From the NCBI GenBank assembly GCA_022316685.1, contig JAKJHU010000030.1, positions 15,704,018 to 15,768,017 of the forward strand: DNA of 64,000 bases, given 5' to 3'. This DNA is from Progne subis subis (lineage: Eukaryota > Chordata > Aves > Passeriformes > Hirundinidae). The notes beneath the pieces are model-generated. The model made no database searches and was not told the origin of the DNA. It worked only from the letters and a program-made list of their open reading frames with translations. This document shows positions 37,176 through 48,357 of the stretch, piece after piece; within the stretch, counting starts at the first letter, position 1, and the number at the start of each line of letters is the position of its first letter. A program made the position numbers and the translations under genes.

Positions 37176-37300
37176 AGTGCGCTCGTTACTAACATTTTAT
37201 ACCACTTTTATATCCTATTATACTAACTTTAACAGCTTTTGCATTTTTATGACATTTATATTTTTATAACATTTATACTTTTATACTTTTTTACTTAGTC

Positions 37301-37316
37301 ATGGGGGGGGGGGAAA
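37301..37316 (+). other. Polypurine tract
   Basis: G11 followed by AAA (37303-37316) abuts the TG start of the 3' LTR. In retroviruses this purine run resists RNase H and primes plus-strand DNA synthesis. The unusually long G run probably reflects later slippage. Confidence 0.9.
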
Positions 37317-37606
37317 TGTGGGAGATTAGGGACAGGCGGTCGGAAGATATCGATTGTACGGGCAGACAGAACCCCTCCCTCAATACTTAGTTGTTTAGTG
37401 TCCCTGATAAGGTAAGCAACACGTAATTTGTAACGCAAGCAGACAGAAGTGATGTAGCAGAGGTTTTATAACTCCATGTAACCAGTTAATAAAACTCCAT
37501 TTGCTGTCCACCACACTGGTGCCTGTGAGCTGGTGGCCCGAGCAGCCTGGGTGTGGCTGCCGTGTCGTTCCTGGAACCAGGTCGCTACGCCTCAGCAGAG
37601 GCAGCA
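37317..37606 (+). repeat. 3' LTR of the deleted provirus
   Basis: 290-bp LTR beginning TGTGGGAGA and ending GGCAGCA, directly followed by the AACCTT duplication. The TATA-like box is at about 37464-37473 and AATAAA at 37488-37493. Differences from the 5' LTR are mostly transitions, plus a 4-bp deletion and a 1-bp indel. Confidence 0.95.
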
Positions 37607-37612
37607 AACCTT

Positions 37613-38563
37613 CTTTTGACTGCACAAGCTTTTGCTGCCCTAAACGTTCTTCAGGATGTTCTTCAGGCTCTTCAGGATGTTCTCTGTCTCCACATACTCT
37701 CTTTTAGTTTTCCCTGTTTTGGGAGCCCCAGAGATACAACATATTGAGCATCAAACTGATTGCTGCAGTACCAGAGGACATTCAGGCAGTGCTCAGGTGT
37801 GGCCATCCCTCACATCCCAACTGGTCTCCCAGTCAGACTTTCTGAAGTTGTCAGCACAGCAGCTGCCAACATTCTTTATCTTCTTTGATATCTTCTCCTC
37901 CCAAGAAAAGGGCAGCTCTTATATGCAGGTCTATCACTACTGTTTCTGAACAAATGAAGAAATTGCCCTGAAAGGCTTAACTCTGTTGGGGCAGAGCAGG
38001 TTGGGCACTAGTAACACGATCTGCAGAGCCACATGAGTGGGATTTACACGATCTGTAGAGCCACATGAGTGGGATTTCTTCTGTGAAGTCTTACAAACCA
38101 TCATTTAGAACCATTTGCTCTTTCTAACATATAGTGAGCAGCACCAGCTTACCAAGATTATTTTTTTCTGTTTTTGTGGGGGTTTTTTGTTTGGTTGGTT
38201 TTTTCCCCCCAATCCTCTGATTGCTAGATTTTATTATGTTGTTCAGATGTTTCTTTACCTGTAATAGAAAATATTAATGGGTTGATTTTCATTCACATAA
38301 GGCTTCAAGCAGGCATTCAGTGTAATAAACATCTATGAAATCCCATCTCAGAGGGGTGGGCTTGTTCAGAAGTTTTAGTTTAATCTGTCTTGGGCCATGT
38401 GCCAGAGAGGCCCTTCCCAGAGGTTATGGTGGCTGTCTGTTCAAATACTGGGGACTAACTGCTCATCCCTGTTTTCATACCCCTCTTCAGAGCCAATATA
38501 TTCACCTTCCATAGACTCTGGGTTTGTCTGGGTGTGGTACAACTCTCCATGAGCTCAGAGAGT
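37613..38563. other. Unique spacer with a short tandem duplication
   Basis: About 950 bp between the provirus and the next CR1/LTR composite. It holds a 32-bp tandem duplication (38014-38077) and a T/G-rich low-complexity stretch at 38160-38210. A 'cttcaggatgttctt' repeat occurs at 37650-37685. No gene recognised. Confidence 0.6.
38014..38077. repeat. 32-bp tandem duplication, two copies
   Basis: Two head-to-tail copies of a 32-bp unit (starting 'acacgatctg') with one mismatch (C/T at the eleventh base). It is a local, fairly recent duplication with no link to a known element. Confidence 0.93.
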
Positions 38564-38603
38564 CATAGCATTGTCTGAGTTGGAAGGGACCCAAAAGGAA
38601 CAT
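38564..38603 (-). mobile_element. CR1 fragment, 3' half, split by an LTR
   Basis: Reads 'gagtcatagcattgtctgag' and 'ttggaagggacccaaaagga', the reverse CR1 3' end, and ends with the target duplication GAACAT (38598-38603). The continuation lies at 39256-39338. Confidence 0.88.
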
Positions 38604-39255
38604 TGACGTGTGCCAGTGTCAAAAGACTAGCTCTGCCACCCTGACACTGGTGCCAGGGGGGCCACACCTCCCAAGTAAGGTGATGTCAGCAGTGGCTTCG
38701 AGCTGTCCCTCTATGGCACAATGCTGTTAGCAAGCGCAGGCCAGAGACAAGAATGAGGAGGAGATCCGTCTGCTCGTATATTCCACGAGGTTTATGGGAG
38801 GAACAAACTCCTGAAGGGACAAGGCAGACAGGACAGAGAACCTGAGGTTCGACAACTTATAAACAGAAGAGGTCCAAGGCACGGGAACATGGGCTCAACC
38901 AATAAGGAAAGAGGGGGGAGGATCACAAGGCATGGTTACAAAACATTAACCAATGAGAGGACATAAGGGGAGTGTACAACCTATATAAACCAATAGTGCA
39001 CCAAGTACCATAGAACTTTCTAGACCTAAAGCCAGGGACAATCAAGGATTGACAATCAGGTCAGTGGGGAATTAGGCAAGGGGTTTTCCCATGGGGAAGA
39101 CTGACAAGGAACAGTCTGGAAAAAGGGGCAGGGCTAGGGTAGATGGACAATTCAAGGAGGTGTACAACTTTAGGGACAAACCATTAACTTAAAAGAAACA
39201 GGGTACAGAACTTATGACCATCAGCTATCATAACAAATTTGAACGCACCACTGCA
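38604..39255 (-). mobile_element. Solo LTR (class II-type), minus orientation
   Basis: 652-bp solo LTR flanked by a 6-bp direct repeat GAACAT (38598-38603 and 39256-39261). On the minus strand it starts TGCAGTGGTG and ends ACGTCA. A minus-strand TATA-like box is at 38856-38865, and a CATAAA polyadenylation-like signal is at about 38790-38795. It shares layout and terminal wording with the LTR at 48358-49031, so both probably belong to one ERV family. No internal sequence remains, as expected after LTR-LTR recombination. Confidence 0.9.
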
Positions 39256-39338
39256 GAACATCAAGTCTAACTCTTAAGTGACTGGCCCATATGGAGATCC
39301 AACCTGCCATCTTGGTGTTATTAGCACCATGCTTTAGG
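39256..39338 (-). mobile_element. CR1 fragment, 5' half, split by an LTR
   Basis: Continues the CR1 at 38564: 'aagtctaactcttaagtgac', 'tggcccatatggagatcc', 'cttggtgttattagcaccat'. Begins with the GAACAT duplication. Confidence 0.88.
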
Positions 39339-39901
39339 TTTGTTTGTGGACGAAACTGAAAGGCACTATCTTCCCACAGAACCTTTAAATAAGAATCATC
39401 TGAATTAAATTATACTAATCTGATTTGTTCTAGATAACAACTACTAATTCTGTAGAGCACTAGGAGTGCTTCTCTGAACCTCTGTAATTTTCAGGGCAGG
39501 TTTATGCCTGATAATTACTCAAAAGAGAAAAAATCTATTGCATGCACAAGACAAGTGTGTTCATGGCATGTAATCCTTACACAGCACCTTCTGTTCAAAT
39601 CCTTAGCTGACTCCACTGACTAAGTGGAGTAAGGCTGGGCAGTCCCATAATTTAGGTTCTTATGCAAGGAAATAATATTGCTCAAGTCTCAAAAAAATAT
39701 TGTCTATATTGACTGTAATATCACTGTGTTAGCTGGAATAATTGTATTTCTCCATTACATTCTAGTGGGAAAAACAGGTCTTGGGATCAGTTTTTAGAAA
39801 CTACTGTTTCCAAATTTATATGCTCCTAATTCAGGAAGGAATTTACCTTATCTTAAAAAAAAAAAAAAACAACCCATATTCCTTTTTTAGCAGATGAGTT
39901 G
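39339..39901. other. Unique sequence, no gene recognised
   Basis: About 560 bp between two LTR insertions. Contains an A14-15 run near 39856. Nothing else supported. Confidence 0.6.
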
Positions 39902-39906
39902 CACCC

Positions 39907-40551
39907 TGTGGTGGTTTCAGGCAGATTTTGGGAGAAACCCTCCCACGGGGGCCCCCTCTCCTCCCCCAGCTGGTTCGGGAAAAGACTTCCTCAGAGAGAA
40001 GTGGAAAAAACCTGTTTATTAAACAGGCAAAGCACTCCCAGCACAATACCCGATGACAAGAAGCTTCGTGCCGCTTACGGAGGGATAACAAACTTAAAGA
40101 AAGTCTCCTCTTGAAGATAGTCGCTGTGCTCCATCGCTCCGTCTCCCGCTGGCGTTGGGAGAAAAGGAGATGTGAAGGGCTGGTCTTGGTGGGGTGGGTC
40201 CCCTGTGGAGGCCCCCGGTGCTTCCCCAGGTCCTTAGTCAGGAGAGGTTGGAACAGTTCCGAGGAGAGGGCAAAAAAGAAAAAAGGAAGGAAAAAAAAGG
40301 GGAAAAAAAAAAAGAAAAAAAAAGGCAAAAAGCTTCAGCTATTCTACAGCATCTAACTACGCTAGCACTAAACTAACTAACTGCCAGGGAAAAAAAACAA
40401 CAGAGCTTCTTTCATCTTGCAGTGTTTCATCTCCCTCGCTTCAAGGTCACTCCAAGGAGCAGAGTTTTCCTGGGGAAAAACAAACTGCCCTTCCCTCCCC
40501 TTTGCACCCAAGGATACACAGGTTTGGGGGATACACAGTCACCCTAGGACA
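39907..40551 (-). mobile_element. Solo LTR (ERVL-type), minus orientation
   Basis: 645-bp LTR bounded by TG (39907) and CA (40550-40551), with a perfect 5-bp target duplication CACCC (39902-39906 and 40552-40556). A 5-bp duplication and terminal CCACCACA on the minus strand suit avian ERVL-type LTRs. A minus-strand AATAAA is read from 40015-40020. It carries a long purine-rich A/G tract at 40271-40325. The 161-codon minus frame at 39843-40328 and the plus frames here are LTR sequence, not genes. Confidence 0.9.
40271..40325. repeat. Purine-only A/G tract inside an LTR
   Basis: About 55 nt composed only of A and G (AAAAAG, GGAAGG and GGGG blocks between A-runs). Homopurine tracts of this length can form triplex structures and are slippage-prone. 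Confidence 0.9.
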
Positions 40552-40556
40552 CACCC

Positions 40557-43500
40557 CAAGATCACTATTACAGGAACCTGGAAAACTCAGGGAAAATCTG
40601 CATAGTAACTACCTAAACTTAGGTGATCTGAATCTAATCCCTACTTTCACAAAATATTTTCTTCCATAGAACAGCACTATCCTCCCTGGAAGAATTATTT
40701 TTGTGAAGGTATCAAGAACAATGCATTTGTTTGCTTTTTTCTAACTCTTACTTCCAGTACTGACTCCAGGTATAACAGTCTTTCCCCCTCAGTGGTCTCT
40801 GGATTCAACATAACAAACAAATGGGGCTGAAATGTAGGTCGAACCCTTATGCCTTATTTCCCCATCGATAGAGAGCCATGAGCAAGTGAGTTCAGTGCAC
40901 CCTGCAGAGAAATCACAGACCAGCAAAGCGTTCAGGACGCTGAAGGGTGAGGCCAACAAGAAAGTTCATTCTTGATAGCATTACTTTTGGCAAATTAATA
41001 ATTTCTATTTCATGGAGCACTTGACACCAGTGTTTTCAAGACTTCTGGAGGTCAATGTGTCCATATATGTATTTAAATCTTATACCATGAAATCAGAGAA
41101 AATTATATCTCAGTGGTGAGCCTCCTATAAAACAGTACCACTCAACAGCACAATATGCTTGCCTTTATGACCTGAAAGTTCAGTGAATTGGATCAGCAAA
41201 TCCTATCACATCTGACCTTTGGTTTGTCTTCTTTAAATATTAATTTTAAATACTAATATTAATTTTAAATAAATTAATTGTTATTCTTCAGCCAGGCATT
41301 CTTAAGAATGGTTATACCAAGGGACTTTTTATATTTAATTTGGATCAAAATCTAGAAGAAACTAGTTCTTTTCTTCCACTTGACTGACAGCAAGTTTGAG
41401 TCAGTCTTTAGCCATCAGAGATACTTGTCCACCCTCACTTTGTATCGTGCATGTTCATAATATTTCTTTAATGTATTCAAACTTATTGTAATCCCTAGCT
41501 GATCTTTCTCCTCTCATGTACAAAGTCACTCAAGCCTTCATGACACTGACTACTCCTACTACCTTCATTTTCCACAGTGGAATTGCTTTGATAATGCTTC
41601 TTTTCACTGTCCTATGTGTTTATTTTCCCAATGACTCATACTTCAGACTGTGCATAAAATATCTTCCCACACTACATATATGGCCTGTCAAAAGCCATCA
41701 TTTGTGTCTGTATTTGAACATGCACTATACCTTTTGATGGCCTTTAATTTTAAAGGTCTGCATGAATTTTTCTGACAACAGAAATAGAAACATAGGTTTA
41801 ATGTTGTTTTCTTGGTTGGTTATGCCTTGCTTCTGTAACTCGATAGACCTTTCAGCTGGTCATGAGACAGCAGGCTGCTCTCTGGGAAGGAAATAATATA
41901 CTAAATTACAGTTCACTCCCAGAAAAATTAACTGCATTTTATTTTGAACAACAAACCTACATCAGTTATTAATCATCATTGTCTAAAATCAGGTATATTT
42001 TTGAAAAAGATGAATGATGATGATCCTACATTTGAATGACTACACAATGCAATGATTTTTCAAGTAAACATAAATTCTGTGACAGCAGTTCCTGCAATTC
42101 CTTACCTGGAGCTTGGTAACTGTACCATATTTATATTTATTGTCCTTGGCCTAAGAATCAAACTCAGGTATCTTGCACTGTGGCAGAAAACATCAAAATG
42201 TCCCTAAAAGAATTAGCAGTGATGGACATCTTCCACATCTCGAGTCATCCATGGGAGCTGTGGTGGATAATAATGATGCTCAGACCCCACCTGCTTCCCA
42301 GAGTTTCTTTGTTCCAGTCTCCCCACTAGTTGCCAGACCCATTGGCCATGCCAACACTACATAGTCCCGTAGAAGGCACTCTGGCCTTTTCGAGTTCTTC
42401 ACAATCACCCCCCTGTTACTGGAACTTCATTGTGAGCTAATCAAAGCCTCAGAGCCTATTTTAGCTCTGTCTTATTGGGACTGAATGACTTCAACTGCAG
42501 GAAGAATAATGGGAGAAAATTTATTTTATGGTCACCTCTCTTTTTGTCATTCCTTCACAAACTAAAATGGAGATTTAATGATTCTTTCCATGAACAGCTC
42601 TGTGGGATCCTGAATTATACTAGTGGGCTAAGAAAGGGATCTGAAAAATAATTGTGTTTCAACAGACGGCTTTTGGTGTGTAATGATCAATATACATAAT
42701 GTGTGGTTTTTGCAAGGACTGTTTATCTGGTTTGTCCTAGCTGTTTGTGTGTATCAAGCATTTCCCAGGTGTCTGCAAATACTATGACTCAGAGGGCAGA
42801 GAGCAATAAAAATGTCTTTTTAAGAGCACAGCCACTCCAGACACTAATGGGCGGATGAGAGCTTTTGGCAGGCAGCATCTATCCAGCACTGAGAGCACCA
42901 AAAACGAGCATGGATGACAAGAGTAGATTTAGCTGCCAGCTACATTTTACAAGTCCATTCATTCTTTCAAACACCTAAGACTCATAACAAGGTTCCCAGC
43001 TGTGCAAAGTAATTAATTATAATAGAACACAAATAATAAACTGTTGCTCCTCACTCACAGTAATTTTCACTTTCTACAACCTGTGTGCACCCAGTTTGTG
43101 TGGTTACTGCAAATGATGTATATTATCCAACAGTCAGATTTCGATTAAAAAGCAAAACAAACAAACAAACAAGCAAGCAGTTTAACTGAAGGTGTGGTAG
43201 ATGTTGATATGTCATGCAGGGTAAGAATTCCAGAACAACCCACATCAAACCTGGTAGTAAAAATATTAAAGTGTCTCTGCACAGGCTGCTTTGTGGCATG
43301 GTCAAGACATGGAGGCCAGCCACAAAGTGAGTGCTCCACAGTATTTCAGAGAGCAGCATCAAAAGTTATTAATACCTTAAGTTCCTCAAGGAAAACTCCT
43401 CCCCTGAGTCCTTCTGCAGTGGGTGAGTAGTTTTTGAGGTGCCCTCTAGTACCTGGTCCTGGCACAATACCAGAGTTTACCGCAAATGAAAAGAAAGTCC

Positions 43501-45978
43501 CTTTGCAGGGACAGGGAGTCATCAGAACATGGAGACTTTACCTCTGCCAGCAACAGATGTTGGATCTTCAAAATTATCTGTCTGGTTTCTTTGTAGCAGC
43601 AGGAGGATCCAGAAACCGACATTTCACCATAGTGCCCAGAAGAAAAATAAACCCAAGAAAAATCTCAACCCCTTCCAAATCTGCAGGAGGTGTTTGAGAA
43701 AGTGAAGTTTACGTGACACAGAAGACAACTCAGAGCTGATAAAGGACAACTAAACGCAAGATTTATGACTGTACTGAGAGAGGTCAGACAGTTACAAGCC
43801 TCAGGCATTACGGTTCTGTATAAAGAATATGGATCTGTCCAAGGAATAACATGGAAGTAAAATAACGCAAAGAAAAAGAAAATAAACAAACATCAAATTG
43901 ATCATCAAATATTACAGTCTGGATCTGTGCTCATTTTCACATGGCTGAGCAACTCAGCACCTCACAGCAGGTTTATTGCCATGTTTCTTTCATCAGGGAG
44001 CTACAGAAAGTCTGGTCTCCAAAATGTATTTTTGCACTGTTTTGTTTTAACAAACAGAAGAAAATTATATGTTTCATTGAGTCTGGATGCAGACTTTACC
44101 TTTCTGATGAGGTCCCTACTGCTTCAGTTCTTCATTTCACACTGTTATCTTATCCAAAGGTTTCTGGGAGTCCTGCTGTGAAACTACAAGACCTTCTCAT
44201 TGAACTCTTCCCTGTGTAATTTTTGATAATATAAGAAAAACTGAACTCAAATGCCTCTTCCCTCAGCCAGTTGTGCATCTCCCTTGAATGCTCCCATGCT
44301 GTTGCAAAAAGTGTAGTCCTCAAGCATTGCACCAAGCTTTGGAGAACAATTGAATTCTGAGTGGCAGTGGTTAGGAGCTAATCCAGGGAGATATCAAGGT
44401 CACATGAGTGAAATAATCTATAGAAAAACGACAGTATAATAGTTATCAGGCAAACTTTTGAGAAAGTTTGATTTAAAACTCAGGACTGCTATTTACTTTT
44501 CCCTCTAAGCAGACCTTTATACTGAGACTTTGAAAATATCCTTTGTGAATACACATTTTAAATCCTGCTATAGGCTGATGCCTTTACTGGAAGTTTTCTC
44601 ATGAAACTTCACATATAGTGTCATTATGAAGATTTCTCCTTATTCACCAACATTTCAGGTGCTAGTCCATTGTATAAAACATTTGAAAGATGTTTTTTTC
44701 TTGTCTGGGGCAACAGAAACTTATGGAGGCCCAAATTATTGCTCACCTAAGTAAAATTACATAGGTCTGCTTTGTAGTTCAGCCAACTGTTTATAGAAAA
44801 ATACAGCCTCAGTTATTCTGTAAACCTCAACACTCAGCCAAATGGCATGATATTTGTTTCTCAGCAATGATGGAGAAGAGTGTTTTCCTCTCTTCCAACA
44901 TCAGTCCAACCTGGCCACCACCTGGAGATTTGGCATGGTTGTCTCAAAAAACTTTTCCTAAAGCACAGCAATATGGAAAGAAAGCATTTATCTATGTGTT
45001 ATTATTAGCCTGGATCATGTTTTTGTGAATAATGATGGAAAATAGAAACACAGCTGGCTAAGCATTGCCCTTTAAATGTCAGGACATTGTGTGTGCATGT
45101 GTGTGTGTGCATATATTTATCAGGATTTAAATTTTAATTCTCTGCTGTTTTCTTCCCACTATCGATTTCAGAAGAGTTTACTTACAATATGCCCAACACA
45201 CTGTTAGTTATTCCAGGATTATTAGCTGGGCACTTAATTGTTTCAGATTCTCTGAAGAATTTTTCTGGGTTTGGTCTTTTCCTAATTTATATGTAAAGTC
45301 AGCTAAATATTTTTTATTGGGAACTTCAGTCTCTGAAACATCTGCTTTGTATTCACCACTGAACATAGTCTGTTAATAAAATACTCCTGCATGCCTGAGT
45401 ACTTGATTTGAGCTTTTTGCCACCCCCCCGTAACAACTTCAAAAATATTAGCTTTGTAAGTTTAGGTTAGGATAGGTGACCATTTACCTTAGAGTTTTCA
45501 TAAATTTCTGTTTGTGAAAGCTTTGTCTTTCTGTCTGATGACCTTTGGAGACACTATGTTCTTGGAAGGACTGCTGAGGTCTCTTGCACAATAGGATTTC
45601 CAGGTCTGCTATATGGGTTAAGAACAATTAGCAGATGGGCATACTCTGAAATCCCAGACACCAGATCAAGGATTTTAGAGCCTCTGCATTACAAGCTGGC
45701 CAGACTGTCAGACCAGAAGCTGGCCTCTTCCACAGTTTTCCACGGAGGAAAACCGCAATATTGTGTGCCAAAGAAAATTCTTTTCCATAAGGCTGAGTAC
45801 TTGATTTCACTACAGGAAAAATATCTTCTCAGTTCTTAATCTGACACCTTAGGAGTTTTAAACCTTTTATTTGGAACTTGTCTCATATCAAGAGTAAATT
45901 GTCAGGTAGATATTTTATGAAGAAATTGTGTGATTGCTTCCACATGACAAAAAAGCAATGTTTGCTTCAGCTGTGAAG
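40557..45978. other. Unique sequence, no gene recognised
   Basis: About 5.4 kb without recognised transposable elements. Simple repeats are a CAAA/CAAG run near 43155-43180 and TG/TGCA units at 45088-45110. The segment at about 42640-43040 is repeat-free with TAAT-type motifs and could be a conserved noncoding element. No open frame is persuasive; the largest overlap on opposite strands. Confidence 0.5.
45088..45110. repeat. (TG)n microsatellite
   Basis: TG dinucleotides interrupted by CA, simple repeat. Confidence 0.88.
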
Positions 45979-46125
45979 GAAAATCACATAATTATTTAGG
46001 TTGAAAGGAACATCTGGAGATCATTTACTGGCCCAACCCACTAGCTCAGGCAGCATGAGCTAGAGCAGGTTGCCCAGGACTATGTCCAGATGGGTTATGA
46101 CTATCAGGTTTTCTTCAGATGGAAA
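45979..46125 (-). mobile_element. CR1 LINE fragment, minus orientation
   Basis: Contains 'ataattatttaggttgaaag', 'gaacatctggagatcat', 'gagcaggttgcccaggacta', 'tgtccagatgggtt'. It resembles the CR1 subtype seen at 4536-4788. About 145 bp remain. Confidence 0.87.
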
Positions 46126-48351
46126 CCACAATAATAAAGAATGAAAACTAGAACTTGTTCAGACAGACCAAAATCCAAATCCTTCCTCTTCTGCCAGACC
46201 TTATACACTATGACAAAAGAAATAAAGAAACAGGATTTCCTCTGTGGTTTCATTTAGACTAAGTAACTTTCTTTGCTTTCTGGTTTATACACTGCTGTTT
46301 ATTAAAATGATCTGTTTCAGCAGTGGAAGAGGTTTTTACATATAAATTGCTGTGGATGTTTAAATTTATCAAGAGTTTCTGAATCCTTTGGGATGAAAGT
46401 GACTATATAAATGTAAAAGACTTTGTTATTTTGAATTATTTCTTTACCCATAACACGCGCTCCTGGGGTGTTTTGATTGTTGTAGAGGTTGTAGTGGTGG
46501 TTTGTGACCTGGCATGGCATCTCCCCACAGCACACAAAGATTTATTTCAGAAGAAATTATATTAGCACCCCCTTCAGTTTTCCACTCACACAGTATTTTA
46601 CCTTAGATGTATCTAACTAGTTTCTTTTTCATCCTTATTTTGTGTGGCACGTGGAACTAACATTCTCAGAGAAATTAATTTGTCTTCTGTGGTTTCCTCA
46701 GTTTTGCTCAGTATCACGCTGAATAGGCTGACAATTCCAAATATTAGATGTTTGCTGCATTTAGCTTCAGGATGTACACCGATTCCCTAGTTTCTTCCAA
46801 GGAGAAAGAATTGAAGGAACCATAGACATTTTTACCTGTAAAGAAGTAAACATGTTGCATCTTCTGTGTTTTGTCATCCCTGATGCACATTGAGCAGTCA
46901 GTGTCCATGCCTGTGCACATCCTACAGAGGAAACCTTACTTATACCTGTTTGCATTGTCATCCCATCTGGAGAATACTGATATTCTCCTCATTTGCTGTA
47001 GAAGCAGGGACAGATCTTGCCTATCAGCTGAGTAAAGCAGTCAGTAGGACAAATTACCGACTTAATACTTCTTTTTCCCTAAAATTCCCCTCTATCTTAA
47101 GCCCATTTTCAGTGTTATACATGCTACTTTAAAAATAACAGATAGATATAATTTATCTACCCAATAGTGCTTGTCTACTGCCCCTTGCAGCAGCTGTGTC
47201 GTGCCTGGAAGCCCAAGAGATTACATGATTTACATGGTTTACACTCTGCTGAAATTTTGTGCCAGCATCTGTAGAAAACAATGAGGTTCTTGGCTTTGTC
47301 ATCCCAGTCCAGGAGCAGTGAAGAAAAGGAAAAAGAAGTCCAAGACATTTTAAGATGGTCAAAAATGAGTTGCAAAGGTTGATTTTTTTGGTTGAAGACT
47401 GCTGTTTAGATGACTTTTTGGAACTACTGACAAAAGCTATCTTCTGATATACACTATCTTCAAGGAGCTTTACACTTCTGCTTCTTTTAAAAGCACTAAA
47501 AAAGTGCATTTTCTTCCAGATCTTTCTCCTGTAATTTTCAAAGGAATCAGATAAGCTAGAAAATCAGTTCTCTTCCAAGAAGTTGGAGATGTTTAGTTTT
47601 AGCAGTAATATAAATACCAGGACAAAATGACTTCTATATCTGGTCGTGCGGTGGGGAAAAAAAAAAAAAAAATTAAGATGGAATTGAAAAATTGTTACTG
47701 TTTCACAGTGTATACATGGGAGCTGTGCTTAGCTTTTAATTTCTTTTTCAAGCACTATTGTTATTCCAGTTTGGAGGTGAATTGTGAGGTTTGGGAAAGC
47801 TTGCATGAACTTTTCTCCATCTCTAAGGGTATCAGAGCTAGTGACATAGAAAGAAAAAAAATCAGTATTAGAAACAAATCTTTGGACGGAAAGAATATGT
47901 GCAGAACATGTAAACACCTCTAGTAAAATTTACAAAACAGGTAATTTTTTCCTATATTCCTTTATGCTTGATTCTTTTTAATAGGCTGCAGTTTGTGTAA
48001 CTTGTCAGAATTTTTTTCAGAAATTTTTCTGCAGAAAATCAGAAAATGCTGTTTTGCTGTGATGACTTCTTTTTTAATAGATTTGATTTTGATTATTTTA
48101 GTATCACTATGCAAGCATTAAACAATTTTATTTGTTTAGACCTTGCTCAGAAAGCTCACATTTCTAGTAAAACAAGAAATATTATTCATACACAAGTCAG
48201 GAGAATACTAACTGTTTTTCTCTTAAAGAGTTGCTTCTGAGGAGGAGAAACAATATTATCCCCAGATATGACATTTAATTTGATGATATCAAATGTACCA
48301 ATCATATAAAAATTAAATTTAAAAATATCACTTTTTGACACTACATTTTTG
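46126..48351. other. Unique sequence, no gene recognised
   Basis: About 2.2 kb. Contains an A16 run at 47657-47672. Nothing else supported. Confidence 0.55.
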
Positions 48352-48357
48352 ATCATG

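Larger units (their letters stand above)
34861..37612 (+). mobile_element. Internally deleted endogenous retrovirus with both LTRs
   Basis: The provirus body is 34867-37606 (2740 bp), bounded by the 6-bp direct repeat AACCTT at 34861-34866 and 37607-37612. Order: 5' LTR, primer binding site, leader, broken gag matrix, gag segment with a PPPY late-domain motif, env surface (SU) C-terminus, env transmembrane (TM) remnant, polypurine tract, 3' LTR. Protease, polymerase and most capsid and surface sequence are missing. A 6-bp duplication is typical of class II (alpha/beta-like) avian ERVs, and the matrix-like start fits that class. The TM remnant has a CX6CC motif. The two LTRs differ at roughly 16 sites plus a few indels by eye (5-6%), so the insertion is not recent. 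Coding parts carry frameshifts and a stop, so it cannot encode complete proteins. Confidence 0.93.

Noticed and set aside
39843..40328. 161-codon minus-strand open frame
   Set aside because: Lies across a solo LTR and its purine tract; the Phe-rich part is low complexity.
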